Origin: Xanthocytophaga flava
Lineage (GTDB): Bacteria > Bacteroidota > Bacteroidia > Cytophagales > 172606-1
Direction: 5' to 3'
Assembly (NCBI GenBank): GCA_030068525.1
Contig: JASJOS010000016.1
Location: 186,001 to 250,000 of the forward strand
Length of the DNA: 64,000 nt
Below the pieces are notes generated by a model. It worked only from the letters and a program-made list of their open reading frames with translations. It was not told the origin of the DNA and did not search any database. Positions 44,812 through 53,834 of this stretch are shown here, piece after piece. Each line of letters starts with the position of its first letter. Position 1 is the stretch's first letter. The translations under genes and the position numbers were made by a program.

Positions 44812-46593
44812 ATGAGATCACTCTATACATTTATCCTGCTATGTGCACTTGTATTATTCAACGCCTGTCGGAAAGATGACGTTGATAAAGAAATTGTCGA
44901 TCCCGATCCGGTTACTCCAGACTTAGAGGTGAAAGTGACTTCAACTATTACAGGGTTTGTAGTAGATGAAACAAATAACCCTGTTGTTTGGGCTACTGTT
45001 AACGCAGGTGACCAATACATCAAAACAGATGAGTATGGCTACTTTAAAATAGCTAACGTTTCCGTTGCTAAGATTGCTGGTTTGGTTAAAGCAACAAAGA
45101 GCGGATATATAGACGGATACAAAACAGTAATACCTTCAGCAGACAAAGAAAGTTTTGTGCGTATTAAACTGGTACCCAAAAAAGAAATCGGCACAGTAGA
45201 AGCTGTTTCTGGTGGTACCGTTACTACTACGGATGGCGGTAAAATAACTTTACCTGAGAATGGTATTGTAAATGCAAAAAGTGGGGCAGCATATAGTGGA
45301 AATGTACATGTAACTGCTAGCTGGCTAAATCCTGCTAGTACGGAAGATTTGCAAATGAATATACCCGGTGATGCAAGAGGTACAGACAGCAGTGGTTATT
45401 TGAAGGCATTAAAAGCATACAGTACAATTGCCGTTGAGCTTACTGCCGATAATGGACAATTGTTACAGATTGCAGAAGGCAAGTCTGCTACTATCAGTCT
45501 TCCAATTCCATCGGCTTTATCTGCTGAAGCGCCAGCTACTATTGACTTGTGGAGATTTGATACAACAACAGGATTGTGGAAAAAAGAAGGTTCGGCTACC
45601 AAAACAGGTGATGCCTATGTGGGTACCGTTTCTCACTTCTCTTTCTGGGAAGCAGCAGAAGGAGTATCGTTTGTCAATTTATCCGTACGGGTTGTAGATG
45701 CTTCGTCGCAACCTTTGGCGAATGTGCCTGTGAGTATAAATATTGCGGGGTTACCTAAAAATGCTGGTCATGGTCGCTTTGGGTTTACAGATGCCAATGG
45801 ATATATCAGTGGGGCTGTTTTTGCCAATAAAGACCTGGTATTGGATATTCTTACTCCTTGTGCTATTTCTGCTTATTCGCATGATTTTTCTACTACCTCA
45901 GTAGATCTGGATTTAGGAACGTTGACAGGTAATCTGGGACAAAGCCAGGTAACTATTAGTGGTACTGTATCCAATTGCGAAAACCAACCTGTTGCCAGTG
46001 GACATGTACAAACCTATGATGGTGGTTTTTACAACCGGATTGCTATCAGCAATGGCAATTTCAGTTATACAGGACTAGCTTGTACCAATACAGATGTTAA
46101 TGTGATAGTAGTGGATAATGCAAACTATCAGCAAAATGCACCTAAAACAGTAACCCTGCATTCAGGGGTGAATAACCTGGGTGCATTAACTGCTTGTGGG
46201 ACAAGTACACTGGGTGTTATTACTTATACCTATGATGGAGTAACTACAACTATTGAAGAACCTACAGATACATTGGGTGCTTATCTGGCTACTCCACAAA
46301 ATATCTGGACACAGATTGTAACATTGAGTGATGGGGCAAATAACAGCCAGAAGATGTCATTTCAGTTTGATGGTGGTATGGCTCTTAATTCACAACATGC
46401 TATAAACGATGTGTTCTGTAATGCTTTTCCAAGTGGAAGAGGATATTGGGCTACTCCTATTCAGGTTACTATTACAGAGTATGGAAAAGTGGGTGGGTTT
46501 ATAAGTGGTAACTTCAGTAGTCAGATGCTGGATTTTGGCGATAACTCTTTGCATACGCTAAGCTGCACCTTCCGTGTCAGACGAAATAACTAA
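44812..46593 (+). CDS. Lipoprotein with carboxypeptidase-regulatory-like domain
   Basis: Starting at ATG 44812 gives a lipoprotein signal with lipobox FNAC (Cys at about residue 19) directly before a charged segment, so I prefer it to 44740. The 593-residue protein has a carboxypeptidase-regulatory-like fold near its N-terminus (STITGFVVDETNNPVVWATVNAG, DEYGYFKIANVSV). Several related beta-sandwich segments follow (SVRVVDASSQPLANVPVSI, TISGTVSNCENQPVASGHV). It is surface- or periplasm-anchored by lipid. Its function is unknown; similar proteins are often linked to polysaccharide or peptide binding in Bacteroidota, but no PUL genes are near. Confidence 0.78.
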   Translation: MRSLYTFILLCALVLFNACRKDDVDKEIVDPDPVTPDLEVKVTSTITGFVVDETNNPVVWATVNAGDQYIKTDEYGYFKIANVSVAKIAGLVKATKSGYIDGYKTVIPSADKESFVRIKLVPKKEIGTVEAVSGGTVTTTDGGKITLPENGIVNAKSGAAYSGNVHVTASWLNPASTEDLQMNIPGDARGTDSSGYLKALKAYSTIAVELTADNGQLLQIAEGKSATISLPIPSALSAEAPATIDLWRFDTTTGLWKKEGSATKTGDAYVGTVSHFSFWEAAEGVSFVNLSVRVVDASSQPLANVPVSINIAGLPKNAGHGRFGFTDANGYISGAVFANKDLVLDILTPCAISAYSHDFSTTSVDLDLGTLTGNLGQSQVTISGTVSNCENQPVASGHVQTYDGGFYNRIAISNGNFSYTGLACTNTDVNVIVVDNANYQQNAPKTVTLHSGVNNLGALTACGTSTLGVITYTYDGVTTTIEEPTDTLGAYLATPQNIWTQIVTLSDGANNSQKMSFQFDGGMALNSQHAINDVFCNAFPSGRGYWATPIQVTITEYGKVGGFISGNFSSQMLDFGDNSLHTLSCTFRVRRNN

Positions 46594-46609
46594 AAGTTAA
46601 AATAAATAA

Positions 46610-46644
46610 AAAAACACTCTTTATTTAATACAAAGAGTGTTTTT
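46610..46644 (+). terminator. Hairpin terminator
   Basis: A perfect 13-bp stem (46610-46622 with 46632-46644) with A/T ends lies about 15 bases after the preceding lipoprotein gene. Confidence 0.87.
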
Positions 46645-46724
46645 TATATACATATATTACCCTGATTTCTGAAAATCCAAGATACAATAAGGTACAAAGA
46701 GAGCAAAGATCACCTCAATCACGA

Positions 46725-46870
46725 AAGGTAGTGTAGGTGCGCAGGGATAAAAATTCCGCGGGCCTAGCGTTGGTCCTGTGGGGCGAAGCTTTGGAATTTT
46801 TTGTCCTTTTTTGCTTCATTTTTTGGACAAGCAAAAAATGAAGGGGTCAGTGGAAGAACAATGATTGGCA
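46725..46870. repeat. Dispersed palindromic repeat, copy 1
   Basis: This non-coding element opens with a GTGTAGGTGCG motif and holds an imperfect GC-rich stem-loop with AAAATTCCGCG and GGAATTTT ends. A perfect 12-bp stem, CTTCATTTTTTG against CAAAAAATGAAG, follows, and the copy ends with a GGAAGAACAATG tail. The same order of blocks is found at 59285-59475. It lies between two genes and is not coding. Confidence 0.7.
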
Positions 46871-46940
46871 CAACAAGCAAACTTGGATATAGAAATCAAT
46901 ACTACTACATCACCTCAAACCTTCCATTCGTCAAAAATAA

Positions 46941-46970
46941 TTGTGTGAGGCCGTCCATAACATAGCTTTG
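46941..46970 (+). promoter_or_regulatory. Promoter of the acyltransferase operon
   Basis: TTG (46941-46943), a 19-bp spacer and TAGCTTTG (46963-46970) match the Bacteroidota consensus; the start codon follows about 22 bases later. Confidence 0.6.
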
Positions 46971-46992
46971 TAACAAACACTGCTACTACACT

Positions 46993-48183
46993 ATGAACTC
47001 ACGACAAACCTATCTGGATTGGTTACGTATCTTTGCCATCATTGGCATGTTATTCTTTCATTCGGCAATGGCCTTTGTAGCTGAAGAAGGCTGGCATATC
47101 AAAAATAAAGATACCAGTAATCTGTTACTCGAGTTTAACTTCTGGCTCAGTCGGTTTCGGATGCCACTACTGTTTTTTATTTCAGGTGCTGTTGCCTGGT
47201 GGATTATGGAAGGCAAAACGGTTTCCTCGTTTATTGGCTTGCGATTTAGACGGTTATTTCTGCCACTGGTTTTTGGTATATTGGTCGTTGTGCCACCACA
47301 AATATACATGGAGCGGCTTACCCAGGGCTTTAAAGGTAACTTCTGGGATTTTTATCCTACTCTGTTTAGTGGCAACGTCTATCCTGAAGGCAATATCAGC
47401 TGGCATCACTTGTGGTTTATTGCCTATCTGTTTGTATATGATGTAATGCTGGCTCCTTTTTTTGGGTGGTGTAAAAGACCTGACGGAAAAAGATTTCTCC
47501 AGAAACTGAATTGGTTTGCCTCAGGACTATGTATATATTGGCTAACTGTTCCTGTCATTGTCTTGTTTAGCCTGTATTGTATAGACTATCCCCAAACACA
47601 CGATCTGATACATGATCCCTGTTATTTTGTATACTGGTTGTTCTTTCTGCTGGTCGGCTATCTGTGTATGGCTAATCCTTTGTTGCTGGGCTCATTGGAG
47701 CATAATCGCAGGATTTCTCTTACGCTGGCATTTGTGAGTATTGTCGCTATTAATTACCTGCGCTGGAATAACGTGGAGCCTTTTGACACCTTATCTAACT
47801 GGCGGGCAGATATACGAACCTATCTGTATCTGGCACTTTATCCCTTTACTGCCTGGACATGGGTATTTGCTATCATTGGCTATGGCAAACGATATCTGAA
47901 CAAACCGAACACTACCTTAAACTATCTGAATGAAGCAGCCTATCCGTTTTATATTCTGCACCAGACAGTTATTATTGTCATTGTTTATTATGTAGTACAG
48001 ACTACTGATACTATTGGGCCAAAGTTTCTATTTACTTCCTTTGTTTCTTTGCTGATTTGTATGCTGATTTACCATACGCTGATCCGACCATTTGGATGGA
48101 TGCGATTTCTGTTTGGAATGAAACCTCAGAAATTATCTACTAAGGAGCCTGTACAGACAAAACAATTGGCAGAAGCAGGTTAG
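46993..48183 (+). CDS. Acyltransferase 3 family integral membrane protein
   Basis: This 396-residue protein has about 10-11 transmembrane helices and the acyltransferase_3 signatures: LDWLRIFAIIGMLFFHSAM at the N-terminus with the conserved His in FFHS, FRMPLLFFISG, and the RRLFLPL segment. It is closest to the MdoC/OpgC-like branch that decorates glycans with acyl groups. It starts an apparent three-gene operon with a LytS-type kinase (27 bp downstream) and a LytTR regulator. The acceptor glycan is unknown; surface polysaccharide or lipid modification is likely. The C-terminal 20 residues are polar and probably cytoplasmic. Confidence 0.88.
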   Translation: MNSRQTYLDWLRIFAIIGMLFFHSAMAFVAEEGWHIKNKDTSNLLLEFNFWLSRFRMPLLFFISGAVAWWIMEGKTVSSFIGLRFRRLFLPLVFGILVVVPPQIYMERLTQGFKGNFWDFYPTLFSGNVYPEGNISWHHLWFIAYLFVYDVMLAPFFGWCKRPDGKRFLQKLNWFASGLCIYWLTVPVIVLFSLYCIDYPQTHDLIHDPCYFVYWLFFLLVGYLCMANPLLLGSLEHNRRISLTLAFVSIVAINYLRWNNVEPFDTLSNWRADIRTYLYLALYPFTAWTWVFAIIGYGKRYLNKPNTTLNYLNEAAYPFYILHQTVIIVIVYYVVQTTDTIGPKFLFTSFVSLLICMLIYHTLIRPFGWMRFLFGMKPQKLSTKEPVQTKQLAEAG

Positions 48184-48210
48184 CAGATGTTGTATTATTA
48201 AAAATACCCA

Positions 48211-49251
48211 ATGAAGTTTTTTCGGACATATCTTTTTCCTGCATTCTTTGGATTGTTGATTTACATCTGCATTCGGCTGGTAAACGATGTGATTTCAGAT
48301 ACAAAATTCTGGAAGAGAGACTGGGAGATTAATGCTATTGAGATCTTTTTCAGTGTTGTGGTAGGGTATATATATGATTTGATTGTGCGGCACTTTGTAC
48401 AGAAGTTCAGCAGACAACAGTATACTACCTTTACTACGGCTATTCTCCTGCGGGAATTTGTGGTCGTATACTTGTTCTGTTTCCTGGTTCTGTCTGTGAC
48501 TATGATACCTATGGCTGCACTTACAGATGATGGGCTGCAGTTATATGATGTCATTAATATCAATCTCATTCCTGGGTTATTCGTTTTATTGTACTATGCT
48601 ATCGCAAGAGGGATGGCATTATTACAGTATACCTATGAGCAAAAAGTGCAGATTGAAAAGATGCAGAATGATCAGTTACAAACAGAGTTGAAGTTCCTGA
48701 AAGCCCAATACCATCCACATTTTCTGTTTAATGCACTAAATACAGTGTATTTTCAAATGGATGAAGATGTGGCAGGAGCTAAAAAGACACTGGAGAAGTT
48801 TTCACAGTTGCTTCGCTATCAGTTATATGATCAGCAGGTAACTGTGTCTGTAGAACGGGAAATTGCCTATCTGCATAATTTTATAGAGTTGCAACGTATC
48901 CGCAGTAGTAGTCGTTTGCAGCTTCAGGTAGAGATTGACGAAAGTTTGAAAAAACAACAGATCTACCCATTGCTCTTTTTACCTTTGATAGAGAATGCAT
49001 TCAAGTATGTAGGAGGGGACTATTACTTAACCATTTGTTTGCGACAACAGTCCAATGGAATTAGTCTTAATGTTTACAACTCACTACCATTGCTGGAATC
49101 TACTGTGGAAGGAGTAAAACAACATTCTGGTGGCATAGGGCTAGACAATCTGCGCCGCCGCCTGGAATTATTGTATCCCAATACTCATGCATTGGAATTA
49201 TCCCGAACAGATACGTTATTTAAAGCCCGGTTATTTATACAAATGCACTAA
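48211..49251 (+). CDS. LytS/YehU-type sensor histidine kinase
   Basis: This 346-residue kinase has four N-terminal transmembrane helices (residues about 7-145). A coiled-coil linker leads to the His_kinase (PF06580) motif QYHPHFLFNALN with phospho-acceptor His170, and then an ATPase domain (LLFLPLIENAFKYVGGD and the GGIGLDNLRRRLELLYP G box). No extracytoplasmic sensor domain is present, so sensing is probably within the membrane. It lies 27 bp after the acyltransferase and 13 bp before its LytTR regulator. Signals for this class include changes in cell-wall or membrane state; the actual signal is unknown. Confidence 0.92.
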   Translation: MKFFRTYLFPAFFGLLIYICIRLVNDVISDTKFWKRDWEINAIEIFFSVVVGYIYDLIVRHFVQKFSRQQYTTFTTAILLREFVVVYLFCFLVLSVTMIPMAALTDDGLQLYDVININLIPGLFVLLYYAIARGMALLQYTYEQKVQIEKMQNDQLQTELKFLKAQYHPHFLFNALNTVYFQMDEDVAGAKKTLEKFSQLLRYQLYDQQVTVSVEREIAYLHNFIELQRIRSSSRLQLQVEIDESLKKQQIYPLLFLPLIENAFKYVGGDYYLTICLRQQSNGISLNVYNSLPLLESTVEGVKQHSGGIGLDNLRRRLELLYPNTHALELSRTDTLFKARLFIQMH

Positions 49252-49264
49252 ATAAATTGCCATC

Positions 49265-49966
49265 ATGCGATGCATTATCACTGACGATGAACCTTTTGCC
49301 CTTAAAGGAATAAAAGGCTATGTAGAGAAGATAGACTTTCTGCAACTGGTAGGAACCTGTGAAGATGCACTTCAGTTAAACTCGTTACTTAAACAGCAAT
49401 CGGCAGATCTGTTGTTTCTGGATATTGAAATGCCATTGTTGTCAGGCATTGACTTTCTACAACAATTGATCAATCCTCCAATGATTGTTTTTACAACTGC
49501 CTATGAACAATACGCATTGAAAGGATATGAATTGAATGTGGTTGACTATCTGGTAAAGCCTATTCCTTTTGAACGATTTCTAAAAGCTGCCAATAAGGCT
49601 TATGATCTTTTTCGTTCACAAAGTCAGTCAACGCCGGAACCTGATTTTCTATTTGTAAAAGTAGATGATAAACTCATTCGGGTAGAACATGATACTATTT
49701 TGTACCTGGAAGCCCGTGAAAACTATGTGATGATTTATACTACTACACAGAAGCTGCTGGTACACATTACATTAAAATCCATAGCAGAACAACTCCCTGC
49801 CAGTCAGTTTGTACAATGTCATAAGTCGTATGTAGTCAATACCCGAGCAGTAGTACAGGTAGAAGGAAATGTTTTGTTTCTAGGAAATGCACAGATTCCT
49901 ATGTCTAAGACACTTCGTGATGAGGTAATTAATCGGATTGTAAATAATAGGTTGGTGAAGAAGTGA
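49265..49966 (+). CDS. LytTR family response regulator
   Basis: This 233-residue regulator has a receiver domain (CIITDDEPFALKGI, phospho-acceptor Asp53 in LLFLDIEMP, YLVKPIPFERF) and a LytTR DNA-binding domain (VKVDDKLIRVEHDTILYLEARENYVMIYT, FVQCHKSYVVNTRAV, IPMSKTLRDEVINRI). It follows its kinase by 13 bp. It most likely controls its own operon and the acyltransferase gene, as is usual for such cassettes. Paired direct repeats expected of LytTR sites are not obvious upstream of the operon. Confidence 0.93.
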   Translation: MRCIITDDEPFALKGIKGYVEKIDFLQLVGTCEDALQLNSLLKQQSADLLFLDIEMPLLSGIDFLQQLINPPMIVFTTAYEQYALKGYELNVVDYLVKPIPFERFLKAANKAYDLFRSQSQSTPEPDFLFVKVDDKLIRVEHDTILYLEARENYVMIYTTTQKLLVHITLKSIAEQLPASQFVQCHKSYVVNTRAVVQVEGNVLFLGNAQIPMSKTLRDEVINRIVNNRLVKK

Positions 49967-50054
49967 TTTTTTGTGTAATAAAGCTTGCTGATAGATGAAG
50001 CAGACCGGAGAGATGGATATACAATAAGAATAACAGCTATTTCTGGCGGCTTTC

Positions 50055-50225
50055 TTATTGGTGATTAGTATTAGTTTTTTTTAACTTCTGGAGCTTCTGA
50101 ATATTCTTCTTGAATTGCTCTGTCTTTTCAGGAAATGGGTCAAATTTTCCTGATACTATATCATGTAGTACTTCTTCAACATCAGAAGAGGTAGTTTTCT
50201 TTGTATTTTTTTCTAATTTTATCAT
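50055..50225 (-). CDS. Small hypothetical protein, 56 residues
   Basis: This minus-strand frame starts at ATG 50225 and ends with TAA at 50055-50057. The protein is highly charged (DVEEVLHDIVSGKFDPFPE, then a lysine-rich amphipathic helix QFKKNIQKLQKLKK). It has no membrane segment and no family that I recognise. It lies 36 bases past the stop of the coiled-coil gene upstream and would be co-transcribed with it. If the upstream gene really continues in another frame, the two would overlap by about 41 bases. Confidence 0.55.
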   Translation of the reverse strand: MIKLEKNTKKTTSSDVEEVLHDIVSGKFDPFPEKTEQFKKNIQKLQKLKKTNTNHQ

Positions 50226-50261
50226 AACCTATCACGGTAAGCAAAACAACCTTGGCAATAT

Positions 50262-50984
50262 CTATACGCACACTGGCAATACCACCTTTTCTTTTACGCA
50301 ATGTATCGAGGTTGGCAGAAGTGAATCTTGGAAGTGATAATTACTTTGTGGACGAGTTGTATATGCAAACAATATAAAACGTGGTGATTTTTCATTTACT
50401 CCTGATGAGTAATAAGACACGGTAAGAGCTTTCTCCGGAATCTGATCTGGGTGAGTACTGGTTATTGTTTGTACACATGCTTTCTCTATCTGTTTTACAA
50501 AGTGTAAGGCTTTGAATAGTTCAAAGTCCATAAATTCGTATTGCTCAGCCTGTTCAAGCTTCTTCCAGCTATCGTAGGCTGTTTTAATGCGAATGCGTAC
50601 CTGATCGCGCTTCAGTTCTTTGAGAACATATTTAGCTGCATTGTCTTTATCCTTTTTCTTTTCCAGTACAGCCAGGTGGTACTCATTGCGTTTGTATTGG
50701 GCATTGATCTCTTTATACTCTTTTTCCACTTTTTTGAGTTGTTTGTCTCGTTTCTTAGAGGCTGGTTGGGCTTCTAATTCCGTTTTTTGTTGAGTGGTAT
50801 GAGTCAATAGGGTAGTGAAAAGAGTCTGGTTGGCAATAGATTGTTTCTCATCTTTCTGAATGGCTAAGATGCGTTGCTCCATCCGGAATAGTTCATGGTT
50901 AAGGCGGGCTTCATAGACCATTAGTCGGTAATAGTCAGATTTGTATTTGCGGATAGCGGTTGTATTGGTATGATAACGAGGCAT
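50262..50984 (-). CDS. Hypothetical coiled-coil protein, possible 3' frameshift
   Basis: This 240-residue protein is not one I recognise. It is dominated by charged helices (residues about 15-175), with heptad-like Lys/Glu/Gln content such as RDKQLKKVEKEYKEINAQYKRNEYHLAVLEKKK. A more compact C-terminal section follows (FMDFELFKALHFVKQIEKACVQT). The last 26 codons look less protein-like than a second open frame on the same strand (50340 down to 50185), which reads SANLDTLRKRKGGIASVRI and on for 52 codons. A single-base shift near 50330 would join the two. The real C-terminus is therefore uncertain. It has no signal peptide. Confidence 0.6.
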   Translation of the reverse strand: MPRYHTNTTAIRKYKSDYYRLMVYEARLNHELFRMEQRILAIQKDEKQSIANQTLFTTLLTHTTQQKTELEAQPASKKRDKQLKKVEKEYKEINAQYKRNEYHLAVLEKKKDKDNAAKYVLKELKRDQVRIRIKTAYDSWKKLEQAEQYEFMDFELFKALHFVKQIEKACVQTITSTHPDQIPEKALTVSYYSSGVNEKSPRFILFAYTTRPQSNYHFQDSLLPTSIHCVKEKVVLPVCV

Positions 50985-51309
50985 ATCTTTATATTAGAGT
51001 ACTAATGTTTTTTACGTGATTTATTTATCCTAAAGATACAAAAAATAACAGCGCTGTTGAAGGCGTTTTAGCCATTGTTTGATATTTTTTTTGTTATTGA
51101 TTATCAGTTTATTGTGCCTTTATTTTTTTCTTTTTACTATGAGGTGTTTGTATAGATATATTACTATCTTTGGAAAAGCTGTAAGACCCTGCATGACAAG
51201 AGGATAGCCAACCTATGGCTATTTGTTTCGTATAAGCCTCAAAATCAGACTTTTATTAATGTATCACCAAACCTGTAATTTTTTACAGGGTAAAATCCTT
51301 TTTACTACT
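50985..51309. other. Intergenic region with a 12-bp palindrome
   Basis: AT-rich gap between divergent genes. AACAGCGCTGTT at 51047-51058 is a perfect 12-bp palindrome about 65 bases upstream of the coiled-coil gene and could be an operator. No RNA gene is evident. Confidence 0.4.
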
Positions 51310-51417
51310 ATGGAGATGAACAGAACATTTCGGTTTGTACTTGCCCTTCTGATAGGAGGTGTAGTACTTTATTTGGCTTATCATTTTGGACTTATCGTAA
51401 ATCCGTCTCCCAGGTAG
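51310..51417 (+). CDS. Small single-pass membrane protein, 35 residues
   Basis: A frame starting at ATG 51310 encodes MEMNRTFRF, then one hydrophobic helix (VLALLIGGVVLYLAYHFGLIV), then a short NPSPR tail. A longer frame reaches 51223, but the extra residues are not convincing. The profile matches small membrane proteins that prodigal-type tools often miss. I recognise no family, and no neighbour suggests its role; it lies between genes on the opposite strand. Confidence 0.5.
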   Translation: MEMNRTFRFVLALLIGGVVLYLAYHFGLIVNPSPR

Positions 51418-51505
51418 TTCTTCTTTTGCTTGCTACAATTGCAAGTAGCATACAGTACCCTCTCAATGCTGGATTCCTGTATGCTGGTAAGTAGTTGATT
51501 GTTTC

Positions 51506-52644
51506 TTAAGGCGTGTGATAGTTTGTAAGGATTGTCTTTAGTGTTCTGCCTTCTTCTTTTCGGATAGTGTCAGTAAATGCATTGGGGGGTGTCTGCTTCA
51601 AAATTTGGCTGCAATAGCCTGTGACAAGCTGGGTGATTATTTTGTAACTCTTTTCTGCTGGGCAGCCTCCTGATTGCTTTACTATGGTAGGATATACTGA
51701 GAAATCACCATGGGAGGTATTCAGGATTTTATAGATCTGTTTAGGACCCTGTAGCACTGTATTAAAGTTATATACAGAATCGATAGTTGCCTGGTCTTCG
51801 GTTGAACTACTTTCCAGACGCAGATAAGGCGTTTTGTTTGATACAAAATCATGGCTGATCTGATTAAAAAGGCTGTCTTCTTTGGCATCTGTGCCATAGT
51901 GGTGAAATTCTGACCCATCCAGAGATATCACTGCATCGATGTCGGTATGTGTCATCCCTAGTACTACACCCGCCAGGCCTCCCCAGCTATAACCAACTAC
52001 AGCTATTTGTGAAGAGTCAACCTCTGGCAGTTTTTTTAAATATTTTAGTCCGAAAGCTGCATCCGAAACCTGTTCCATCAGATCGGCTTGTTGCATGGTC
52101 ATATCGCCTGGGTAGCGACCATAGAATTAAATGAGGCAACGATATAGCCATTCTTTGCCAGATTTTCCAGTAGTTGGATATTTTCATATCCCATCCCATT
52201 GTAGCTAGCCATATATAACACCAGTGGAAACTTACCTGCGGCAGCCTTAGTGTCTTTTCTGGATTGAGTGGGTGAAGCCAGGATCTTTTCGACAGAAGAA
52301 CAATGGAAAAAATCGGTGAAACTTTTGGCAAGCTGTGTTGAAAATCCATCACCTGCATGTGAATCTGTGTAAAAATTAGCCCGTTGTTCAAACAGGGAAA
52401 GCATATTGCCAAATACCAGAACAGAATCTGTTGGTGAACTATCTGCTGGATACCACATATCGATATCTATAGGGCGATAATGCAGATAGTACGTTTGAGG
52501 GCTATCTGACTTATACAAACGTGAACTATCAGTGATTTGTATTGTTTTAAAGCCTGAGAAATAAGATACACGTTGCTGAGAAGATTGGCAAGATACCATT
52601 AGTATAAGTAGGCATATAACTAAACTGGAGGAAAATACCTTCAT
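51506..52644 (-). pseudogene. Alpha/beta hydrolase lipoprotein, broken by one frameshift
   Basis: Two overlapping minus-strand frames are halves of one gene. The first (52644 to 52099) has a lipoprotein signal (LMVSCQSS) and the start of a dienelactone-hydrolase-like domain (FPLVLYMASYNGMGYENIQLLENLAKNGYIVASF). The second (frame open to 51506) continues it with YGRYPGDMTMQQADLMEQ, the nucleophile elbow GYSWGG and a late NTSHGDFS. Adding one base between 52120 and 52121 restores a single reading frame of about 379 codons (reading FNSIGRYPGD). It may be a true pseudogene or a sequencing error. If intact, it would be a surface-lipoprotein esterase or hydrolase. The call of a broken gene is strong; its cause is open. 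Confidence 0.85.
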
Positions 52645-52900
52645 AGAAAAACAGGTTTATAGAATGTGTAAAAAATGATAGTTGAAATTGCAAAATTGGT
52701 TGAAAGGCTACCTGTTTTTAACTTTCTTTAACCTATACAATGAGTGTAGCTAGATTTCTGATAAAATACTGTTAAAAAAATTAACTTTTTGGTGTAGTTT
52801 TTGCTAAATGAAAAGGTTTTAAAAAGTGAGTTAGATACCTATTAGAGAGGATAAAAAGAAATAGTATCTTTACTTATTATAGGTACTATTTTACAGGAGA
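52645..52900. other. Divergent intergenic region
   Basis: AT-rich, without a gene. The promoter of the downstream response regulator begins at 52901. Confidence 0.4.
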
Positions 52901-52932
52901 TTTGGGCTAACTATCTAAGTTAACTATATTTG
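52901..52932 (+). promoter_or_regulatory. Consensus promoter of the single-domain response regulator
   Basis: TTTG (52901-52904), a 20-bp spacer and TATATTTG (52925-52932) fit the Bacteroidota consensus exactly. The untranslated leader would be about 60 bases. Confidence 0.68.
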
Positions 52933-52998
52933 GGTATCAGTTTGGTCTGATTGAAGATGTCTATTGAAAATACTAATGTTTTGGGGCGCTGAGCTACT

Positions 52999-53448
52999 AT
53001 GAATAATAAAGAATCTTTATTGGTCTATTTGGCTGATGATGACGAGGATGACCGGATGTTTTTTACGGATGCTGTAAAGCAAAACTCCCGGTCAATCCAT
53101 GTAGATAGTAGTACCAATGGTGAGCAATTACTGCAAAAAGTGTTTAATCAGGATTTATTGCCCGACGTTGTATTTTTAGATTTAAATATGCCTAGAAAGA
53201 ATGGTTTGGAGTGTCTGCAAGCCATTCGTGCCAATAGTACAACACAACATATCCCAATTATTATCATTTCAACTTCTTCGGCTATCGAAAATATACGAAA
53301 GGCAAACTCATATGGGGCTAATTTCTATATACAAAAGCCAGATGATTTCTTTGAGCTGAAAAGATTAATAGAGATAGGAATTCAATTCTCACTGGCAGAA
53401 AGAAAAGAAGAAGATGTCTTTTTACTCAACGAAGTACTTTCTGCTTAA
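52999..53448 (+). CDS. Single-domain response regulator (Rcp1-like)
   Basis: This 149-residue protein is a lone receiver domain: acidic pocket LADDDEDD near residues 11-18, phospho-acceptor Asp61 in VVFLDLNMPRKNGLE, a Thr/Ser switch in IIISTSS, and the Lys of YIQKPDDF. There is no output domain, and its sequence resembles the Rcp1-type regulators that work with phytochrome kinases. The next gene, in the same direction after about 390 bp, is a bacteriophytochrome histidine kinase; the two are likely partners even though the gap allows separate transcription. Confidence 0.9.
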   Translation: MNNKESLLVYLADDDEDDRMFFTDAVKQNSRSIHVDSSTNGEQLLQKVFNQDLLPDVVFLDLNMPRKNGLECLQAIRANSTTQHIPIIIISTSSAIENIRKANSYGANFYIQKPDDFFELKRLIEIGIQFSLAERKEEDVFLLNEVLSA

Positions 53449-53834
53449 ATAGTAGGGCAAATCAAACAATAGAATACACCACTGCGCAACTGTAAAAGTG
53501 GCATGGTTTTTTAAATACAGGGTGTATGAGTTGGATTTTATTTATTGTTGTCCTAATCATAGAAGTGCTACAGCATAACTCGGATAAAACTTATATAGAA
53601 TTGATTTCCTTACATTGTAATTAGAGAAGTCTATCATTTTTAGTCTAAGTGTATTGTTGTAAAGATAAACTACTTATCCTGCCTTTTTCTGATTGCTTGG
53701 GAAGATGCATATCCTAAGCCTGACAAAAATATCTGCTCTGAAATGAAAAAAGTATACAGAAGTTATACCAGAAAATCTGGTGGCCTCTGCTTCAAAAAAG
53801 AGGCGTAGATGTATAGACAATAATTCAATCAGGA
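53449..53834. other. Intergenic region between response regulator and phytochrome kinase
   Basis: No gene or clear terminator is seen. There is no exact TTTG/TAnnTTTG promoter. The gap is long for two genes proposed to act together. Confidence 0.4.
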
